A DNA stretch of 64,000 nucleotides from Albidovulum sediminicola. Its GTDB lineage: Bacteria; Pseudomonadota; Alphaproteobacteria; Rhodobacterales; Rhodobacteraceae. Made by a program: the position numbers and the translations under genes. The notes below the pieces were generated by a model. The model worked only from the letters and a program-made list of their open reading frames with translations, did not search any database and was not told the DNA's origin. This document shows, one piece after another, positions 1-9,251 of the stretch. The number at the start of each line of letters is the position of its first letter. Within the stretch, counting starts at the first letter, position 1. Where the stretch lies: positions 40,912-104,911 of the forward strand of contig NZ_JAOWLA010000015.1 in assembly GCF_025751575.1 (NCBI RefSeq), written 5' to 3'.

Positions 1-1551
1 CGCCTGCCGCATCTTTTCGAGCGCATCCGAAAGCCCGCCGTCCTCGATCAGGATCGCGACCTCCCACAAGGCCTCGGCGATCTCGTCGCGCATCGTGGGT
101 GTCAGCAACCCTTGGGCGAGCCCGCCGTCAAGCCGCCGCATCGCGACCCGCAGCATCAGATAGGCGCGTTCATTGCGAATGAAGCCCTCTGGCCGGTGGG
201 TGATGGCACGCAGGATCTGGGCGGAGCGCCTGCCGTTTTCGCGCGACCACAAGATATCGCGCCGCATCTCCGCGACGGCAGCGGCGAGCGGGTCGAAGAA
301 GCGCCGCCCCGGCAGCAGGATGTCTCGCAGATCACTCTGGCCGAACTGGCCGCGGGAATCCTCGACGAACAGGCGCATGCGGACCGGCAGGTTGGACCAG
401 ACATGCTTCGAGGCATCCTCGACCAGCGTTTCGGTGAAGTCGGCGCGGCTTCCCGCGAAGGGCAGCGGCAGGTCGTAGACCAGGGTTTCCTGCGGTTCCG
501 GGTCCGTGGCAAGGCCGTGGCGCCGGTCGAGCCGGTCCGTGTCCAGCGTGAATTCCGCGCGCCCGCGCAGGACGGCGTAGTCGTCCCGCGCGGTGAAAGG
601 CTGCGACATGACCCCGTCCGCCTGGCGGTTGATCGCGCCCGCGAACTCGACGCTTGGGGACGTGTCGGGGGAGACGGTCAGCTGCCATTCCCGGCCCCCG
701 TCGCCGGAGATGCTGAGGGTGCCGGAGCGCGCGGCCTCGAAATCATAGGCGCGGACGGGGATCGCGGCCGTGCTGTCGCCCGGCGGTTCCCCCGCCGCGT
801 CGCGGCCAGAGACGCTTTCGAACAGAGAAAGCTCGCTCGCCGGGGCATAAAGCCGGACGGTCACGCGGGTGCCCTCGGGCACGGTGACGCCTTCGGCTTC
901 GATCGTATTGAGATACAGGCTGGGCTTGCCTGTGTAGCGGGGTGGCTCCAGCCAGGCTTCCCAGGAGGGACCGGCGGGAATGGATGCGCCCGCAGGTCCC
1001 GTCGCGCCGGTCGCGACGCTGCCGACCTTCCAGATCGAGCCGAAAAGCAGCGCCATGACCAGCGCCGTCAGCGCGGCATAGCGCAGCGCGTAGGGATCGC
1101 GCCGCGCAATCCGCAGATCCGGCGCGACGGGCCGCGCCCCGGACAGCCGCGCCGCCATCCGGTCCAGATGTGCCCGCCAGACCTTCGCGCTTTCGGGGTC
1201 CTGGTCGCCCACCGCCTGATGGTCCGTCAGGGTCGCGATCGGGCGGCCGGGCAGGGTGGCGTCCAGTCGCGCCGCCGCCTCGTCCCGGCTCGGCCAATGG
1301 AACTGGCGGGCGCCCCGCCAAAGGCTCGTCCCAAGCAGAAGCAGGCAGAGGACCGAACCGATCCAGAACACCTCGACTGACAGGCGATCCTGAAGCCCGA
1401 AGGCCAGCGCCGCGATCAGCGAGGACAGGATCGTCCAGACAGGCCAGAAGCCGCGCGTGATGCGCTCGGCCGCCATGCCCGCCCGCGTGATGCGAAGCGG
1501 CCAGCGGATGTCCCGCATCGCGGGGCCTGGGGTCGGTGTCTGTTGCGTCAT
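1..1551 (-). CDS. DUF4175 (TIGR02302-type) membrane protein, C-terminal part missing
   Basis: The gene enters from the left edge, so only about the first 517 residues are present. Two hydrophobic segments follow the N-terminus (around residues 36-75), then a third near residue 145, then a long soluble part with periplasmic character. This architecture and the position directly downstream of lysA fit the large conserved DUF4175/TIGR02302 proteins of alphaproteobacteria, whose role is not established. The start is the ATG at 1551; a GGGGAG box lies only about two bases upstream, so the in-frame ATG at 1518 is a possible alternative. A 37-base gap separates it from lysA, consistent with co-transcription. 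Confidence 0.75.
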   Translation of the reverse strand, partial: MTQQTPTPGPAMRDIRWPLRITRAGMAAERITRGFWPVWTILSSLIAALAFGLQDRLSVEVFWIGSVLCLLLLGTSLWRGARQFHWPSRDEAAARLDATLPGRPIATLTDHQAVGDQDPESAKVWRAHLDRMAARLSGARPVAPDLRIARRDPYALRYAALTALVMALLFGSIWKVGSVATGATGPAGASIPAGPSWEAWLEPPRYTGKPSLYLNTIEAEGVTVPEGTRVTVRLYAPASELSLFESVSGRDAAGEPPGDSTAAIPVRAYDFEAARSGTLSISGDGGREWQLTVSPDTSPSVEFAGAINRQADGVMSQPFTARDDYAVLRGRAEFTLDTDRLDRRHGLATDPEPQETLVYDLPLPFAGSRADFTETLVEDASKHVWSNLPVRMRLFVEDSRGQFGQSDLRDILLPGRRFFDPLAAAVAEMRRDILWSRENGRRSAQILRAITHRPEGFIRNERAYLMLRVAMRRLDGGLAQGLLTPTMRDEIAEALWEVAILIEDGGLSDALEKMRQA

Positions 1552-1588
1552 TCTCCCCGTCCGTGACGCGACCGCGCGGGCCTGCGCG

Positions 1589-2854
1589 TCAGAGCCACTC
1601 GGGGATGCTATCGCGCTTTATGATCTCGTCAAAGCTCGGACGGGCGCGGATGACGGCGAATTGATCCCCATGGACGAGCACTTCGGGCACAAGCGGGCGG
1701 GTGTTGTATTCCGACGCCATGACCGCGCCATAGGCCCCGGCGGAGCGGAAGGCCACCAGATCGTCCGGCTCGAGCGGCGGCAGGGGCCGCGCCTTGGCGA
1801 AGGTGTCGCCGGTCTCGCAGACCGGGCCCACGATGTCGCAGGGCTGGGGCTCCAGGCCCGGCGCGGGCTCGATCACAGGGACGATGTCGTGATGCGCGCC
1901 ATACATCGAGGGCCGCACGAGGTCGTTCATCGCCGCGTCGAGGATCAGGAAATCCCGGCCCTCACCGTGCTTGAGGTAGATGACCGAGGCGACCAGCAGC
2001 CCCGCGTTGCCCGAAATCAGCCGCCCCGGCTCGATCTCGACCTCGCAGCCCAGGTCGCCGACGGTGCGCTTGATCAGCGCGCCGTATTCCACCGGAAGCG
2101 GCGGGGCCGAGTTGGAGCGTTCGTAGGGGATGCCGAGCCCGCCGCCGAGGTCGAGCCGCGTGATCGTATGGCCGTCAGCGCGCAGCGCGCGTGTCAGTTC
2201 GGCGACCTTGGTATAGGCGAGTTCGAAGGGCTCCAGATCGGTCAGCTGGCTGCCGATGTGAACATCGATGCCCACGATATTGATCCCGGGCAGGCGGGCG
2301 GCCTCGGCATAGACTTCCCGCGCGCGGGCGATCGGGATGCCGAACTTGTTTTCCTTCTTGCCGGTGGCGATCTTTTCATGGGTCTTCGCGTCCACGTCCG
2401 GGTTCACGCGGATGGCGATGGGCGCCACAGCGCCGAGAGCCGAGGCGACCTCGGACAGCGCCAGAAGCTCCGGCTCGCTTTCGACGTTGAACTGGCGGAT
2501 GCCGCCCTCAAGCGCCTGGCGCATTTCGGCCCGGGTCTTGCCGACGCCGGAAAAGACGATGCGTTCGCCCGGAACGCCGGCCGCCTTGGCGCGCAGGTAT
2601 TCCCCGCCCGAGACCACGTCCATCCCCGCCCCGAGCCGCGCCAGCGTCTTCAGGACCGCGACATTGCCGTTGGATTTCACCGCGAAGCAGACCAGGTGCG
2701 GCAGGGGCGACAGCGCCTCCTCGAAAAGCCGGTAATGCCGTTCGAGCGTGGCGGTGGAATAGACATAGAAGGGCGTGCCCACGGCGGCTGCGATCTCGGG
2801 GATCGCCACGTCCTCGGCGTGAAGGACACCGTCGCGGTAAAGGAAATGGTCCAT
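1589..2854 (-). CDS. lysA: Diaminopimelate decarboxylase
   Basis: PLP-dependent decarboxylation of meso-diaminopimelate to L-lysine, the last step of lysine biosynthesis, in the cytosol. The 421-residue length is normal. The fold-III PLP lysine lies in CFAVKSNGN (Lys60). A glycine-rich phosphate-binding run (DLGGGLGIPY), EPGR, and GPVCETGD, which carries the active-site cysteine donated across the dimer, are all visible. It lies in the argH-lptM-lysA-DUF4175 order typical of this bacterial group, but is separated from argH and lptM by a 3.6 kb opposite-strand transporter cassette. It therefore probably has its own promoter in the 126 bases shared with the divergent TetR gene. Confidence 0.96.
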   Translation of the reverse strand: MDHFLYRDGVLHAEDVAIPEIAAAVGTPFYVYSTATLERHYRLFEEALSPLPHLVCFAVKSNGNVAVLKTLARLGAGMDVVSGGEYLRAKAAGVPGERIVFSGVGKTRAEMRQALEGGIRQFNVESEPELLALSEVASALGAVAPIAIRVNPDVDAKTHEKIATGKKENKFGIPIARAREVYAEAARLPGINIVGIDVHIGSQLTDLEPFELAYTKVAELTRALRADGHTITRLDLGGGLGIPYERSNSAPPLPVEYGALIKRTVGDLGCEVEIEPGRLISGNAGLLVASVIYLKHGEGRDFLILDAAMNDLVRPSMYGAHHDIVPVIEPAPGLEPQPCDIVGPVCETGDTFAKARPLPPLEPDDLVAFRSAGAYGAVMASEYNTRPLVPEVLVHGDQFAVIRARPSFDEIIKRDSIPEWL

Positions 2855-2939
2855 GGTCGCGCACCCTCGTTCCCAATTCGGGGCCGAGGCTTAGTCGATC
2901 CGTGACGCGAAGGAAAGCGTCCTGAGGCAGGTTGAAATC

Positions 2940-2955
2940 AATCAATCGTTTGATT
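2940..2955. promoter_or_regulatory. Candidate operator of the CecR-like repressor
   Basis: A perfect inverted repeat, AATCAA-TCGT-TTGATT, lies 25 bases before the ATG of the TetR-family gene and 85 bases before lysA. TetR repressors commonly bind a palindrome in their own promoter, so this is the obvious autoregulatory site. A third AATCAA-like half lies immediately to the left. The symmetry is visible in the sequence; binding is inferred. Confidence 0.5.
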
Positions 2956-2980
2956 AAAGTTGCTGCGACTCGGAGGCCCC

Positions 2981-3625
2981 ATGACCGACACCCCCCTTCC
3001 GGCGCCCGAGGGGACGCAGGCCGCGTTGATCGCTGCGGGCCTGCACCTTTTTGGGCGTAACGGTTTCGCCGCGACCTCGACCCGCGACCTGGCGGCACGG
3101 GCGGGCGCGAACGTTGCCTCCATCGCCTATCACTTCGGCGGCAAGGAGGGGCTGCGCCACGCCTGCCTGAAGGAAGTCGCGCGGCGCATGCGCGCGGTCC
3201 TGTCCGGGGCCGACAGCATCCCCGGCACCCCCGAGGCCGCGGCGCGACAGCTTGAAGGCATGCTGCGCGCGCTTGTCTTCTTCCTGACCACCGCGAAGGA
3301 ATCGGCCGACCTCGTCGCCTTCATGCTGCGCGAGATCGCTGAGGCGGGACCGGGCCTCGCCGATGTCTATCAGGACCTGATCGAGCCCCGCCACCGCGCG
3401 GTCTGCGCGCTTTGGGCCGCCGCGACCGGCCAAGACCCTGAAAGCGAGGACGTGCGGATTTCGGTCTTCGCCTTCATCGGGCAGGCGATCTACTTCCGCA
3501 TCGGCCGCCCCATCGTGGAACGCCGTCTGGGCTGGTCCGAAATCGGCCCGGCCGAGGCGGAAAAGATCGCCGACCGGCTCACCCTGCACCTGCGTGCCAT
3601 CCTTGCCGAAAGGCCAGCGCCATGA
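2981..3625 (+). CDS. TetR-family regulator with CecR/CerR-type C-terminal domain
   Basis: A 214-residue DNA-binding repressor. Residues about 8-55 form the TetR helix-turn-helix (LFGRNGFAATSTRDLAARAG followed by VASIAYHFGGKEGL). The C-terminal half has the character of the CecR (YbiH) family, including the LVAFMLREIAEAG stretch. ATG at 2981 is chosen because CGGAGG sits four bases upstream; a TTG at 2960 is a weaker in-frame alternative. Its stop overlaps the next gene (ATGA), which is an HlyD protein followed by an ABC exporter. This is the arrangement of E. coli cecR-ybhGFSR, so it most likely represses this export cassette. Confidence 0.88.
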   Translation: MTDTPLPAPEGTQAALIAAGLHLFGRNGFAATSTRDLAARAGANVASIAYHFGGKEGLRHACLKEVARRMRAVLSGADSIPGTPEAAARQLEGMLRALVFFLTTAKESADLVAFMLREIAEAGPGLADVYQDLIEPRHRAVCALWAAATGQDPESEDVRISVFAFIGQAIYFRIGRPIVERRLGWSEIGPAEAEKIADRLTLHLRAILAERPAP

Positions 3626-4569
3626 TCCTGTGCTCGATCCCCCTTGTCGCCTCGCTTTTCACGGCCTGCACCCCGCCGCCGCCCTTCGCGACCGGTTATG
3701 TGGAAGGCGAGTACGTCCTGATCGCCCCGGTCGCGACGGCGGAGATCGCGGCGATCCCGGTCCGGCGTGGCGATCGCGTGGCGGCCGGGACCGTGTTGGC
3801 GGATCTGGAGCGGCAGGATGCGGAGATTGCCTTGGCGGAGGCCAAGGCCGCGCTGGCGCGCGCCGAGAGTGAGCTTGCCAACCTCCAGGAAGGCCGGCGA
3901 CCCGAGGAGATCCGGGTCCTGGAAGCCGCGCTTGCATCGGCGCGGGCGTCCTCGGCCGAAAGCGACCGCGCCGCCGAACGGCTGGCAAACCTCGCCGCGC
4001 GCGGGGCCGCGACGGAGGCGCAGCGCGACGATGCCGCCACTGCGGCCGAGGTTGCCCACGCCCGCGTCGCGCAGGCTGAGGCCGACCTTGCCGTCGCGCG
4101 TCTGCCTGCCCGCGCCCAGCAGATCGCTGCTGCCCAGGCGACGGTCGATGGGGCGAAGGCTGCGCTGTCGCGGGCGGAGTGGACACTGTCCAAGCGCCGC
4201 CTGACGGCCCCCGCGCCGGGGCTGGTGGCCGACGTGATTCGCACGCCGGGCGAAATCGCGGGCCCCGCCGCCCCGGTCCTGTCGCTGCTGCCGGACGGCG
4301 CGGTCAAGCTGCGGCTTTACGTGCCTGAGCCCCTCGTGGCGCTGATCCATCCCGGCGACAGCCTCGAAATCCGCTGCGATGGCTGCCCCGGCCCGGCCCT
4401 TGCCACCGTCACCTATGTTGCCGACACCGCGGAGTTCACGCCGCCCGTCATCTATTCCCGCGAGACGCGCCAGAAACTCGTCTACCTGGTAGAGGCCGCG
4501 CCCGCCGATGGCGCCGGCCTGAAGCCCGGGCAGATCGTCGATGTGCGCCTGCCGGGTTCGGGGCAATGA
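3622..4569 (+). CDS. HlyD/YbhG-like periplasmic adaptor subunit of an ABC exporter
   Basis: A 315-residue membrane fusion protein. A short hydrophobic N-terminus ending in SLFTAC suggests a lipoprotein signal. The N-terminal half of a lipoyl domain (IAPVATAEIAAIPVRRGDRV) follows, then a long Ala/Glu/Arg-rich coiled-coil hairpin (residues about 70-190), the second lipoyl half (RLTAPAPGLVADV) and a beta-barrel region. Such adaptors join an inner-membrane ABC exporter to the periplasm or an outer-membrane channel. The start overlaps the TetR stop and the end overlaps the ATPase start by four bases each, so the genes are translationally coupled. Confidence 0.88.
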   Translation: MILCSIPLVASLFTACTPPPPFATGYVEGEYVLIAPVATAEIAAIPVRRGDRVAAGTVLADLERQDAEIALAEAKAALARAESELANLQEGRRPEEIRVLEAALASARASSAESDRAAERLANLAARGAATEAQRDDAATAAEVAHARVAQAEADLAVARLPARAQQIAAAQATVDGAKAALSRAEWTLSKRRLTAPAPGLVADVIRTPGEIAGPAAPVLSLLPDGAVKLRLYVPEPLVALIHPGDSLEIRCDGCPGPALATVTYVADTAEFTPPVIYSRETRQKLVYLVEAAPADGAGLKPGQIVDVRLPGSGQ

Positions 4570-5492
4570 CCGAGGCCCCCGCCATCGAAGTCCACGGACT
4601 GGTGAAGCGTTTCGGCGGGCGCGCCGTCGTGGACGACGTGTCTCTTTCGGTCGCGCGGGGCGAGATCATGGGGTTCCTGGGTCCGAACGGATCGGGCAAG
4701 ACCACGACGATCCGCCTGATGTGCGGCCTGCTGACCCCTGACGCCGGGCAGGGTCGGGTGCTTGGCCACGACATCCTGACCGAGGGCCGCGCCATCAAGC
4801 GCGAGGTCGGCTACATGACCCAGCGCTTTTCCTTCTATGAGGATCTGACGATTGAGGAGAACCTGCGCTTCGTCGCCGGGCTTTACGGGTTGAAGCCCGC
4901 CCGCGACGCGGTGGCGCGCACGCTGGCCGACCTGGGTCTGACCTCGCGGCGGGGCCAGCTTGCGGGCGCGCTCTCAGGCGGCTGGAAACAGCGCCTCGCT
5001 CTGGCCGCCTGCATCATGCACCGCCCCCGGCTCCTTATGCTCGATGAACCCACCGCAGGCGTCGATCCCAAGGCACGGCGCGATTTCTGGGACGAGATCC
5101 ACCAGCTTGCCGCCGGGGGGCTGACCGTGCTCGTCTCCACCCACTACATGGACGAGGCGGAGCGCTGCCACCGGATCAACTACATCTCCTACGGCAAGCT
5201 CGTCGCCGGGGGGACGGTGTCGGAGGTGGTGCGCGACGCCGGGCTCACGACATTCGTACTGTCCGGAAAGGACACCGCGCGGGCGGCGGAGCGGTTCCGG
5301 GGGATGGCAGGTGTCGATCAGGTTGCCCCCTTCGGCAACACGCTGCACGTCGTCGGGCGCGATGCCGTGGCGCTGCGCCGGGCCGCCGAAACGGTCGCGG
5401 CGGAAACCGGCTGCACGCTCAGCCCCAGCGAAACCAGCCTTGAGGATGTGTTCATCCAGCTCATGGGCACGGCGCGGGACAATATGCGATGA
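4566..5492 (+). CDS. ABC exporter ATPase, YbhF-like with one nucleotide-binding domain
   Basis: A 308-residue ATPase with Walker A GPNGSGKTTT (residues about 39-48), signature ALSGGWKQRLAL, Walker B LLMLDEPTAGVD and an H-loop in VSTHYMDEA. The C-terminal region is of the ABC-2/DRR type. E. coli YbhF carries two fused nucleotide-binding domains; this protein has one, so a homodimer is expected. It overlaps both neighbours (HlyD before, permease after) by four bases. The substrate cannot be read from sequence; CecR-linked systems in enterobacteria affect sensitivity to some antibiotics. Confidence 0.93.
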   Translation: MTEAPAIEVHGLVKRFGGRAVVDDVSLSVARGEIMGFLGPNGSGKTTTIRLMCGLLTPDAGQGRVLGHDILTEGRAIKREVGYMTQRFSFYEDLTIEENLRFVAGLYGLKPARDAVARTLADLGLTSRRGQLAGALSGGWKQRLALAACIMHRPRLLMLDEPTAGVDPKARRDFWDEIHQLAAGGLTVLVSTHYMDEAERCHRINYISYGKLVAGGTVSEVVRDAGLTTFVLSGKDTARAAERFRGMAGVDQVAPFGNTLHVVGRDAVALRRAAETVAAETGCTLSPSETSLEDVFIQLMGTARDNMR

Positions 5493-6625
5493 CCTGGGTC
5501 TTCTCCCTCACCCGCCTCAGCGCGCTTCTGGCGAAGGAACTGATCCAGATGCGGCGCGACCGGATCACCTTCGCGATGATGCTGGGCGTCCCGCTTATGC
5601 AGCTCATGCTCTTCGGCTTTGCCATCAATGCCGATCCGAAAAGCCTGCCCGCCGCGCTGGTCGCGCCCACCCAGGACCGTTACAGCCGGGCCATCGTCAC
5701 GGCGCTGGAACTGACGGGCTATTACCGCTTCACCCATCCCGATGCCTCGGCCGCAGAGGCAAAGACGCTGATCGCGCGGGGCGACGTGTCCTTCGTCGTG
5801 ACGCTGCCCTCCGACTTCGGGCGCCGGGTGGACCGGGGCGACCATCCGACCCTGCTGATCGAGGCCGACGCCACCGACCCCTCGGTCGCCTCCGGCGCGA
5901 TCTCGACCCTTTCGACCGTCGCCGCCGAGGCGCTGCTGCGGGAAAAGGGGATCGAGGCGCAGGCCCGGGAAAGCGCGGCCGAGGCGCTGGAGGTCGTGGT
6001 GCACCGCCGCTACAACCCTGAGGGTGTCACGCAGTACAACATCGTGCCAGGCCTCTTGGGCGTGATCTTGCAGATGACCATGGTGATGATGACCGCCATG
6101 GCGCTCACCCGAGAGCTGGAGCGAGGGACGATGGAAAACCTGCTTTCGATGCCCGCGACCCCGCTTGAGATCATGCTGGGAAAGATCCTGCCCTACCTGG
6201 GCGTGGGCGCCGTGCAGGTCGCGGTTGTCCTGATCGCCGCCAAAGCGATCTTCGGCGTGCCGTTCCTGGGGCCAATGCCGCTTCTTCTGGGCGGCGTCTT
6301 CATCTTTGTCTCGTCGCTGGTGATCCTGGGGTATCTCTTCTCGACCGTCGCGCGGACGCAGATGCAGGCCATGCAGCTGACCTTCTTCTACTTCCTGCCC
6401 TCGCTCCTGCTGTCGGGTTTCATGTTCCCCTTTCGGGGCATGCCCGGCTGGGCGCAGGCGCTGGGCGAGTTATTCCCGCTCACGCATTTCCTGCGCATCG
6501 TACGCGCGGTGATGCTGAAGGGCGCCGACATGGCCGCCGTCGCGCAGCCGATGGCGGCGCTGACGCTGTTCGCGATCGGCTTTGCGGCCTTCGCGCTGAT
6601 GCGCTTCCGCCGGACGCTCGACTAG
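5489..6625 (+). CDS. ABC-2 type permease, YbhS/YbhR-like
   Basis: A 378-residue inner-membrane protein. One N-terminal transmembrane segment (residues about 28-48) is followed by a periplasmic domain of roughly 120 residues and then five hydrophobic segments between residues about 180 and 370, the classic ABC2_membrane_3 layout. A NIVPGLLGVILQMTMVMMTA stretch is typical of the family. Only one permease gene is present, unlike the ybhS-ybhR pair, so it probably homodimerises. It is the last gene of the cassette and faces the lptM-like gene tail to tail, nine bases apart. Confidence 0.92.
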   Translation: MTWVFSLTRLSALLAKELIQMRRDRITFAMMLGVPLMQLMLFGFAINADPKSLPAALVAPTQDRYSRAIVTALELTGYYRFTHPDASAAEAKTLIARGDVSFVVTLPSDFGRRVDRGDHPTLLIEADATDPSVASGAISTLSTVAAEALLREKGIEAQARESAAEALEVVVHRRYNPEGVTQYNIVPGLLGVILQMTMVMMTAMALTRELERGTMENLLSMPATPLEIMLGKILPYLGVGAVQVAVVLIAAKAIFGVPFLGPMPLLLGGVFIFVSSLVILGYLFSTVARTQMQAMQLTFFYFLPSLLLSGFMFPFRGMPGWAQALGELFPLTHFLRIVRAVMLKGADMAAVAQPMAALTLFAIGFAAFALMRFRRTLD

Positions 6626-6634
6626 GCGCCCGGC

Positions 6635-6736
6635 CTAGCCGGAAACGCTCGACATGGGCGCGGGCGGGTGCGGGGGGCCGTCGGCGCCGCACGAGGCCAG
6701 GAGGGCAAGCGCTGCCAGCGCCCAGAGGGTCCTCAT
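6635..6736 (-). CDS. lptM: LptM-like mini-lipoprotein, 33 residues
   Basis: A very short gene beginning at ATG 6736, which overlaps the argH stop (ATGA), so it is translationally coupled to argH. The product is [16 protein letters not shown] followed by [17 protein letters not shown]. The lipobox LASC precedes a CGxxGPPxPP start to the mature part, as in E. coli YifL/LptM (CGLKGP...PP). LptM helps oxidative maturation of the LPS translocon LptDE. The position between argH and lysA matches that of small lipoproteins in related genomes, and E. coli lptM also sits next to a lysine-pathway gene (dapF). The mature peptide would be only 18 residues. Confidence 0.72.
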   Translation of the reverse strand: MRTLWALAALALLASCGADGPPHPPAPMSSVSG

Positions 6737-8130
6737 TTCAGCGCCTCCTTCCAGCGGGCGACCTGCGCGCGCACCTGGTCGGGCGCGGTTCCGCCGTAGC
6801 TTTGCCGGCTGGCGACGGAGTTGTGGACACCCAGCACGGAATAGACCGCCTCGGTGATCCCGGCGTGGGCGGACTGCATGTCAGCGAGCGTCAGTTCCGG
6901 CAGGTCGCACCCCTTCTTCTCGGCGAGCGCCACCAGCGCACCGGTGACATGATGCGCCTCGCGGAAGGGCAGGCCAAGCTCGCGCACAAGCCAGTCGGCG
7001 AGGTCGGTCGCGGTGGAAAAGCCCGAGGCCGCCGCGCGTTCCAGATTGGCGCGGTTCGCGGTCATGTCGCGCACCATGCCTTCCATCGCGGCCAGGGCCA
7101 GCATCAGGTTGTCGGCGGCGTCGAAGACCTGTTCCTTGTCTTCCTGCATGTCCTTGGAATAGGCGAGCGGCAGCCCCTTCATCACCATCATCAGCGCGAC
7201 ATTGGCACCCATGATGCGCCCGATCTTCGCCCGGATCAGCTCCGCCGCGTCGGGGTTTTTCTTCTGCGGCATGATCGAGGAGCCGGTCGAAAACCGGTCC
7301 GACAGCGCCACGAAGCGGAACTGGGCCGAGGACCAGATCACCAGCTCCTCGGCGAAGCGCGACAGGTGCATAGCGCAGATCGAGGCGGCGGCGAGGAATT
7401 CCAGCGCGAAGTCGCGGTCCGACACGGCATCCAGAGAATTGGCCATCGGCCGGTCGAAGCCAAGGGCGGCAGCCGTCGCGTGACGGTCGATCGGGAACGA
7501 GGTTCCGGCCAGCGCGGCCGCGCCCAGCGGGCATTCGTTCATCCGGGCGCGGGCGTCGGTGAAGCGGCCGATGTCGCGGGCGAACATCTCGACATAGGCC
7601 ATCATGTGGTGGCCCCAGGTGACGGGCTGCGCGGTTTGAAGGTGGGTGAATCCGGGCATCACCCAGTCTGCCCCGGCCTCCGCCTGCGCCAGCAGCGCGC
7701 GCACCAGCGCGCTCAAGCCCGCGATCGCCGCGTCCGCCTGGTCGCGCACCCAAAGCCGGAAATCCGTCGCCACCTGGTCATTGCGCGACCGCGCGGTGTG
7801 GAGCCGTCCGGCGGGCTCGCCGATCACTTCTTTCAGCCGCGCCTCGACATTCATGTGAATGTCTTCCAGCGCGGTCGAAAAGGCGAAGTTTCCGCCCTCG
7901 ATCTCTGACAAGACCGTGAGCAGCCCTTCCCCAATCGCCTCCGCATCCTTAGAGGTGATGATGCCTTGGGCGGCCAGCATCGCCGCATGGGCCCGGCTGC
8001 CCCGGATATCCTGGGCGTAAAGCCGCTGGTCGAACCCGATGGAGGCATTGATCGCCTCCATGATCGCGTCCGGTCCGGCGGCGAAGCGCCCGCCCCACAT
8101 CGCGTTGGAGGATTTCGTGCTGTCGGTCAT
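6733..8130 (-). CDS. argH: Argininosuccinate lyase
   Basis: Cleaves argininosuccinate to arginine and fumarate, the last step of arginine biosynthesis. The 465-residue product from ATG 8130 has the fumarase/aspartase superfamily signature [12 protein letters not shown], the N-terminal MWGGRF and a [13 protein letters not shown] stretch. The in-frame ATG at 8163 would overlap the tlpA start and lacks family support, so 8130 is preferred. tlpA is divergent with only 25 bases between the starts, so the two promoters must overlap. The stop codon overlaps the lptM-like start. Confidence 0.95.
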   Translation of the reverse strand: MTDSTKSSNAMWGGRFAAGPDAIMEAINASIGFDQRLYAQDIRGSRAHAAMLAAQGIITSKDAEAIGEGLLTVLSEIEGGNFAFSTALEDIHMNVEARLKEVIGEPAGRLHTARSRNDQVATDFRLWVRDQADAAIAGLSALVRALLAQAEAGADWVMPGFTHLQTAQPVTWGHHMMAYVEMFARDIGRFTDARARMNECPLGAAALAGTSFPIDRHATAAALGFDRPMANSLDAVSDRDFALEFLAAASICAMHLSRFAEELVIWSSAQFRFVALSDRFSTGSSIMPQKKNPDAAELIRAKIGRIMGANVALMMVMKGLPLAYSKDMQEDKEQVFDAADNLMLALAAMEGMVRDMTANRANLERAAASGFSTATDLADWLVRELGLPFREAHHVTGALVALAEKKGCDLPELTLADMQSAHAGITEAVYSVLGVHNSVASRQSYGGTAPDQVRAQVARWKEALK

Positions 8131-8155
8131 CGTCAACGGGCCTTTCGGAGGCAAC

Positions 8156-8716
8156 ATGCGCAAGTTTCTGTCCGCCGTCCTCTACACGGCGCTGGCCTTC
8201 GGTGCAAACGCCCAGACGGCGGACACCGAGGCTTTGGAGGCGCTGCGTCAAGGTGACATGCAAAAGCTCGTGTTTTCCGACGCGCCGCAGCCGGTTCCCG
8301 AGGCGGTCTTGCTGGATGCCGAGGGGGCAGAGCACGGCCTGTCCGAATACGCGGGCCGCTATGTACTCCTGAACTTCTGGGCGACCTGGTGCGCGCCCTG
8401 CCGGGCCGAACTGGGGTCGCTTGACCGGCTGGAGGCTGCCCTGGGTGGCGAGGATTTCGCGGTCGTGACCGTGGCGACGGGCCCAAATCCGGTGCCGGCG
8501 ATCCAGAAGCTCTTCGCGGAAGAGGGGATCACCCGGCTGCCGATCCTGCGCGACACCCGCCAGGCGTTCGCCCGCGCCATGGGCGTCCTTGGCCTGCCGA
8601 TCACGGTCCTGATCGACCCCGAGGGGCGAGAGATCGCGCGCCTGATCGGCGATGCTGTCTGGGACGGGCCCGAGGCGCAGGCCATCGTCGCTGCCCTGAT
8701 CGCGGGCCGGTCCTAG
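8156..8716 (+). CDS. tlpA: TlpA-like thiol:disulfide oxidoreductase
   Basis: A 186-residue periplasmic thioredoxin-fold protein. The signal peptide is [19 protein letters not shown]. The active site [11 protein letters not shown] is near residues 79-89 and the cis-proline loop is [16 protein letters not shown] at 8145-8150 fixes the ATG at 8156. TlpA-family reductases supply electrons to periplasmic disulfides, for example in cytochrome c or oxidase maturation. Divergence from argH is a common arrangement in this group. Confidence 0.9.
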   Translation: MRKFLSAVLYTALAFGANAQTADTEALEALRQGDMQKLVFSDAPQPVPEAVLLDAEGAEHGLSEYAGRYVLLNFWATWCAPCRAELGSLDRLEAALGGEDFAVVTVATGPNPVPAIQKLFAEEGITRLPILRDTRQAFARAMGVLGLPITVLIDPEGREIARLIGDAVWDGPEAQAIVAALIAGRS

Positions 8717-8897
8717 GCGGCTATCGTTCGAGGGGTTCTGGGCCGGGACCGTTCCGGGAACAAAGCCCGGTTCCAAGATGGGCAGGCGCCGGCGAACGCG
8801 GGAGATCGCTTCCTTTAGGATGGACCGTCGGGTCGCGCGGGAACCGCGTGAGAATCGTCGCGCCCCGAGGCCGTCGATCTTGGGCCTGCCGACTGAG

Positions 8898-9251
8898 TCA
8901 GCCCCGCCCTTGAGGGCTGTCGAAGAAAGGCGTCATCTGCGCGACGATCACCGCGTTTTCCGCCAACGCACGGTCCATCAGCGCACGCTCTTCGGCCTCG
9001 ATCTCATGCCCCTGCGCGATACGTTCCTCAAGGGTGCCGTAGCCGGTCACGTCAAGCGGGTTGAGGTCGGCCTGCTTCAGGATCGCGACGGTTTCGCGAA
9101 CCGCCTCGTCCTCATCCACGCCCGAGGCATAGACCATCAAGGCCGCGCCGTTCGCGCCCTTGGGCAAGCCGTCACCGGTCCTGCGCCCGACCTGGACCAG
9201 CAGCGTATAGACCTGCTGCGGACGTTTCGGCTTCTGGGGCTTTTCGGACAT
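8898..9251 (-). CDS. Conserved hypothetical protein, 117 residues
   Basis: Not recognised as a named family. The protein is soluble and acidic in its C-terminal half, without signal peptide or membrane segment. It starts with a Lys/Pro-rich leader (MSEKPQKPKRPQQVYTLLVQ), followed by an alpha/beta stretch (AALMVYASGVDEDEAVRETV). A strong AGGAGG six bases before the ATG and normal codon use support a real gene. It lies between tlpA and the flagellar cluster as a single gene, with 181 bases before tlpA's end and 113 bases before fliL's end; nothing recognisable was seen in those gaps. Confidence 0.7.
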   Translation of the reverse strand: MSEKPQKPKRPQQVYTLLVQVGRRTGDGLPKGANGAALMVYASGVDEDEAVRETVAILKQADLNPLDVTGYGTLEERIAQGHEIEAEERALMDRALAENAVIVAQMTPFFDSPQGRG

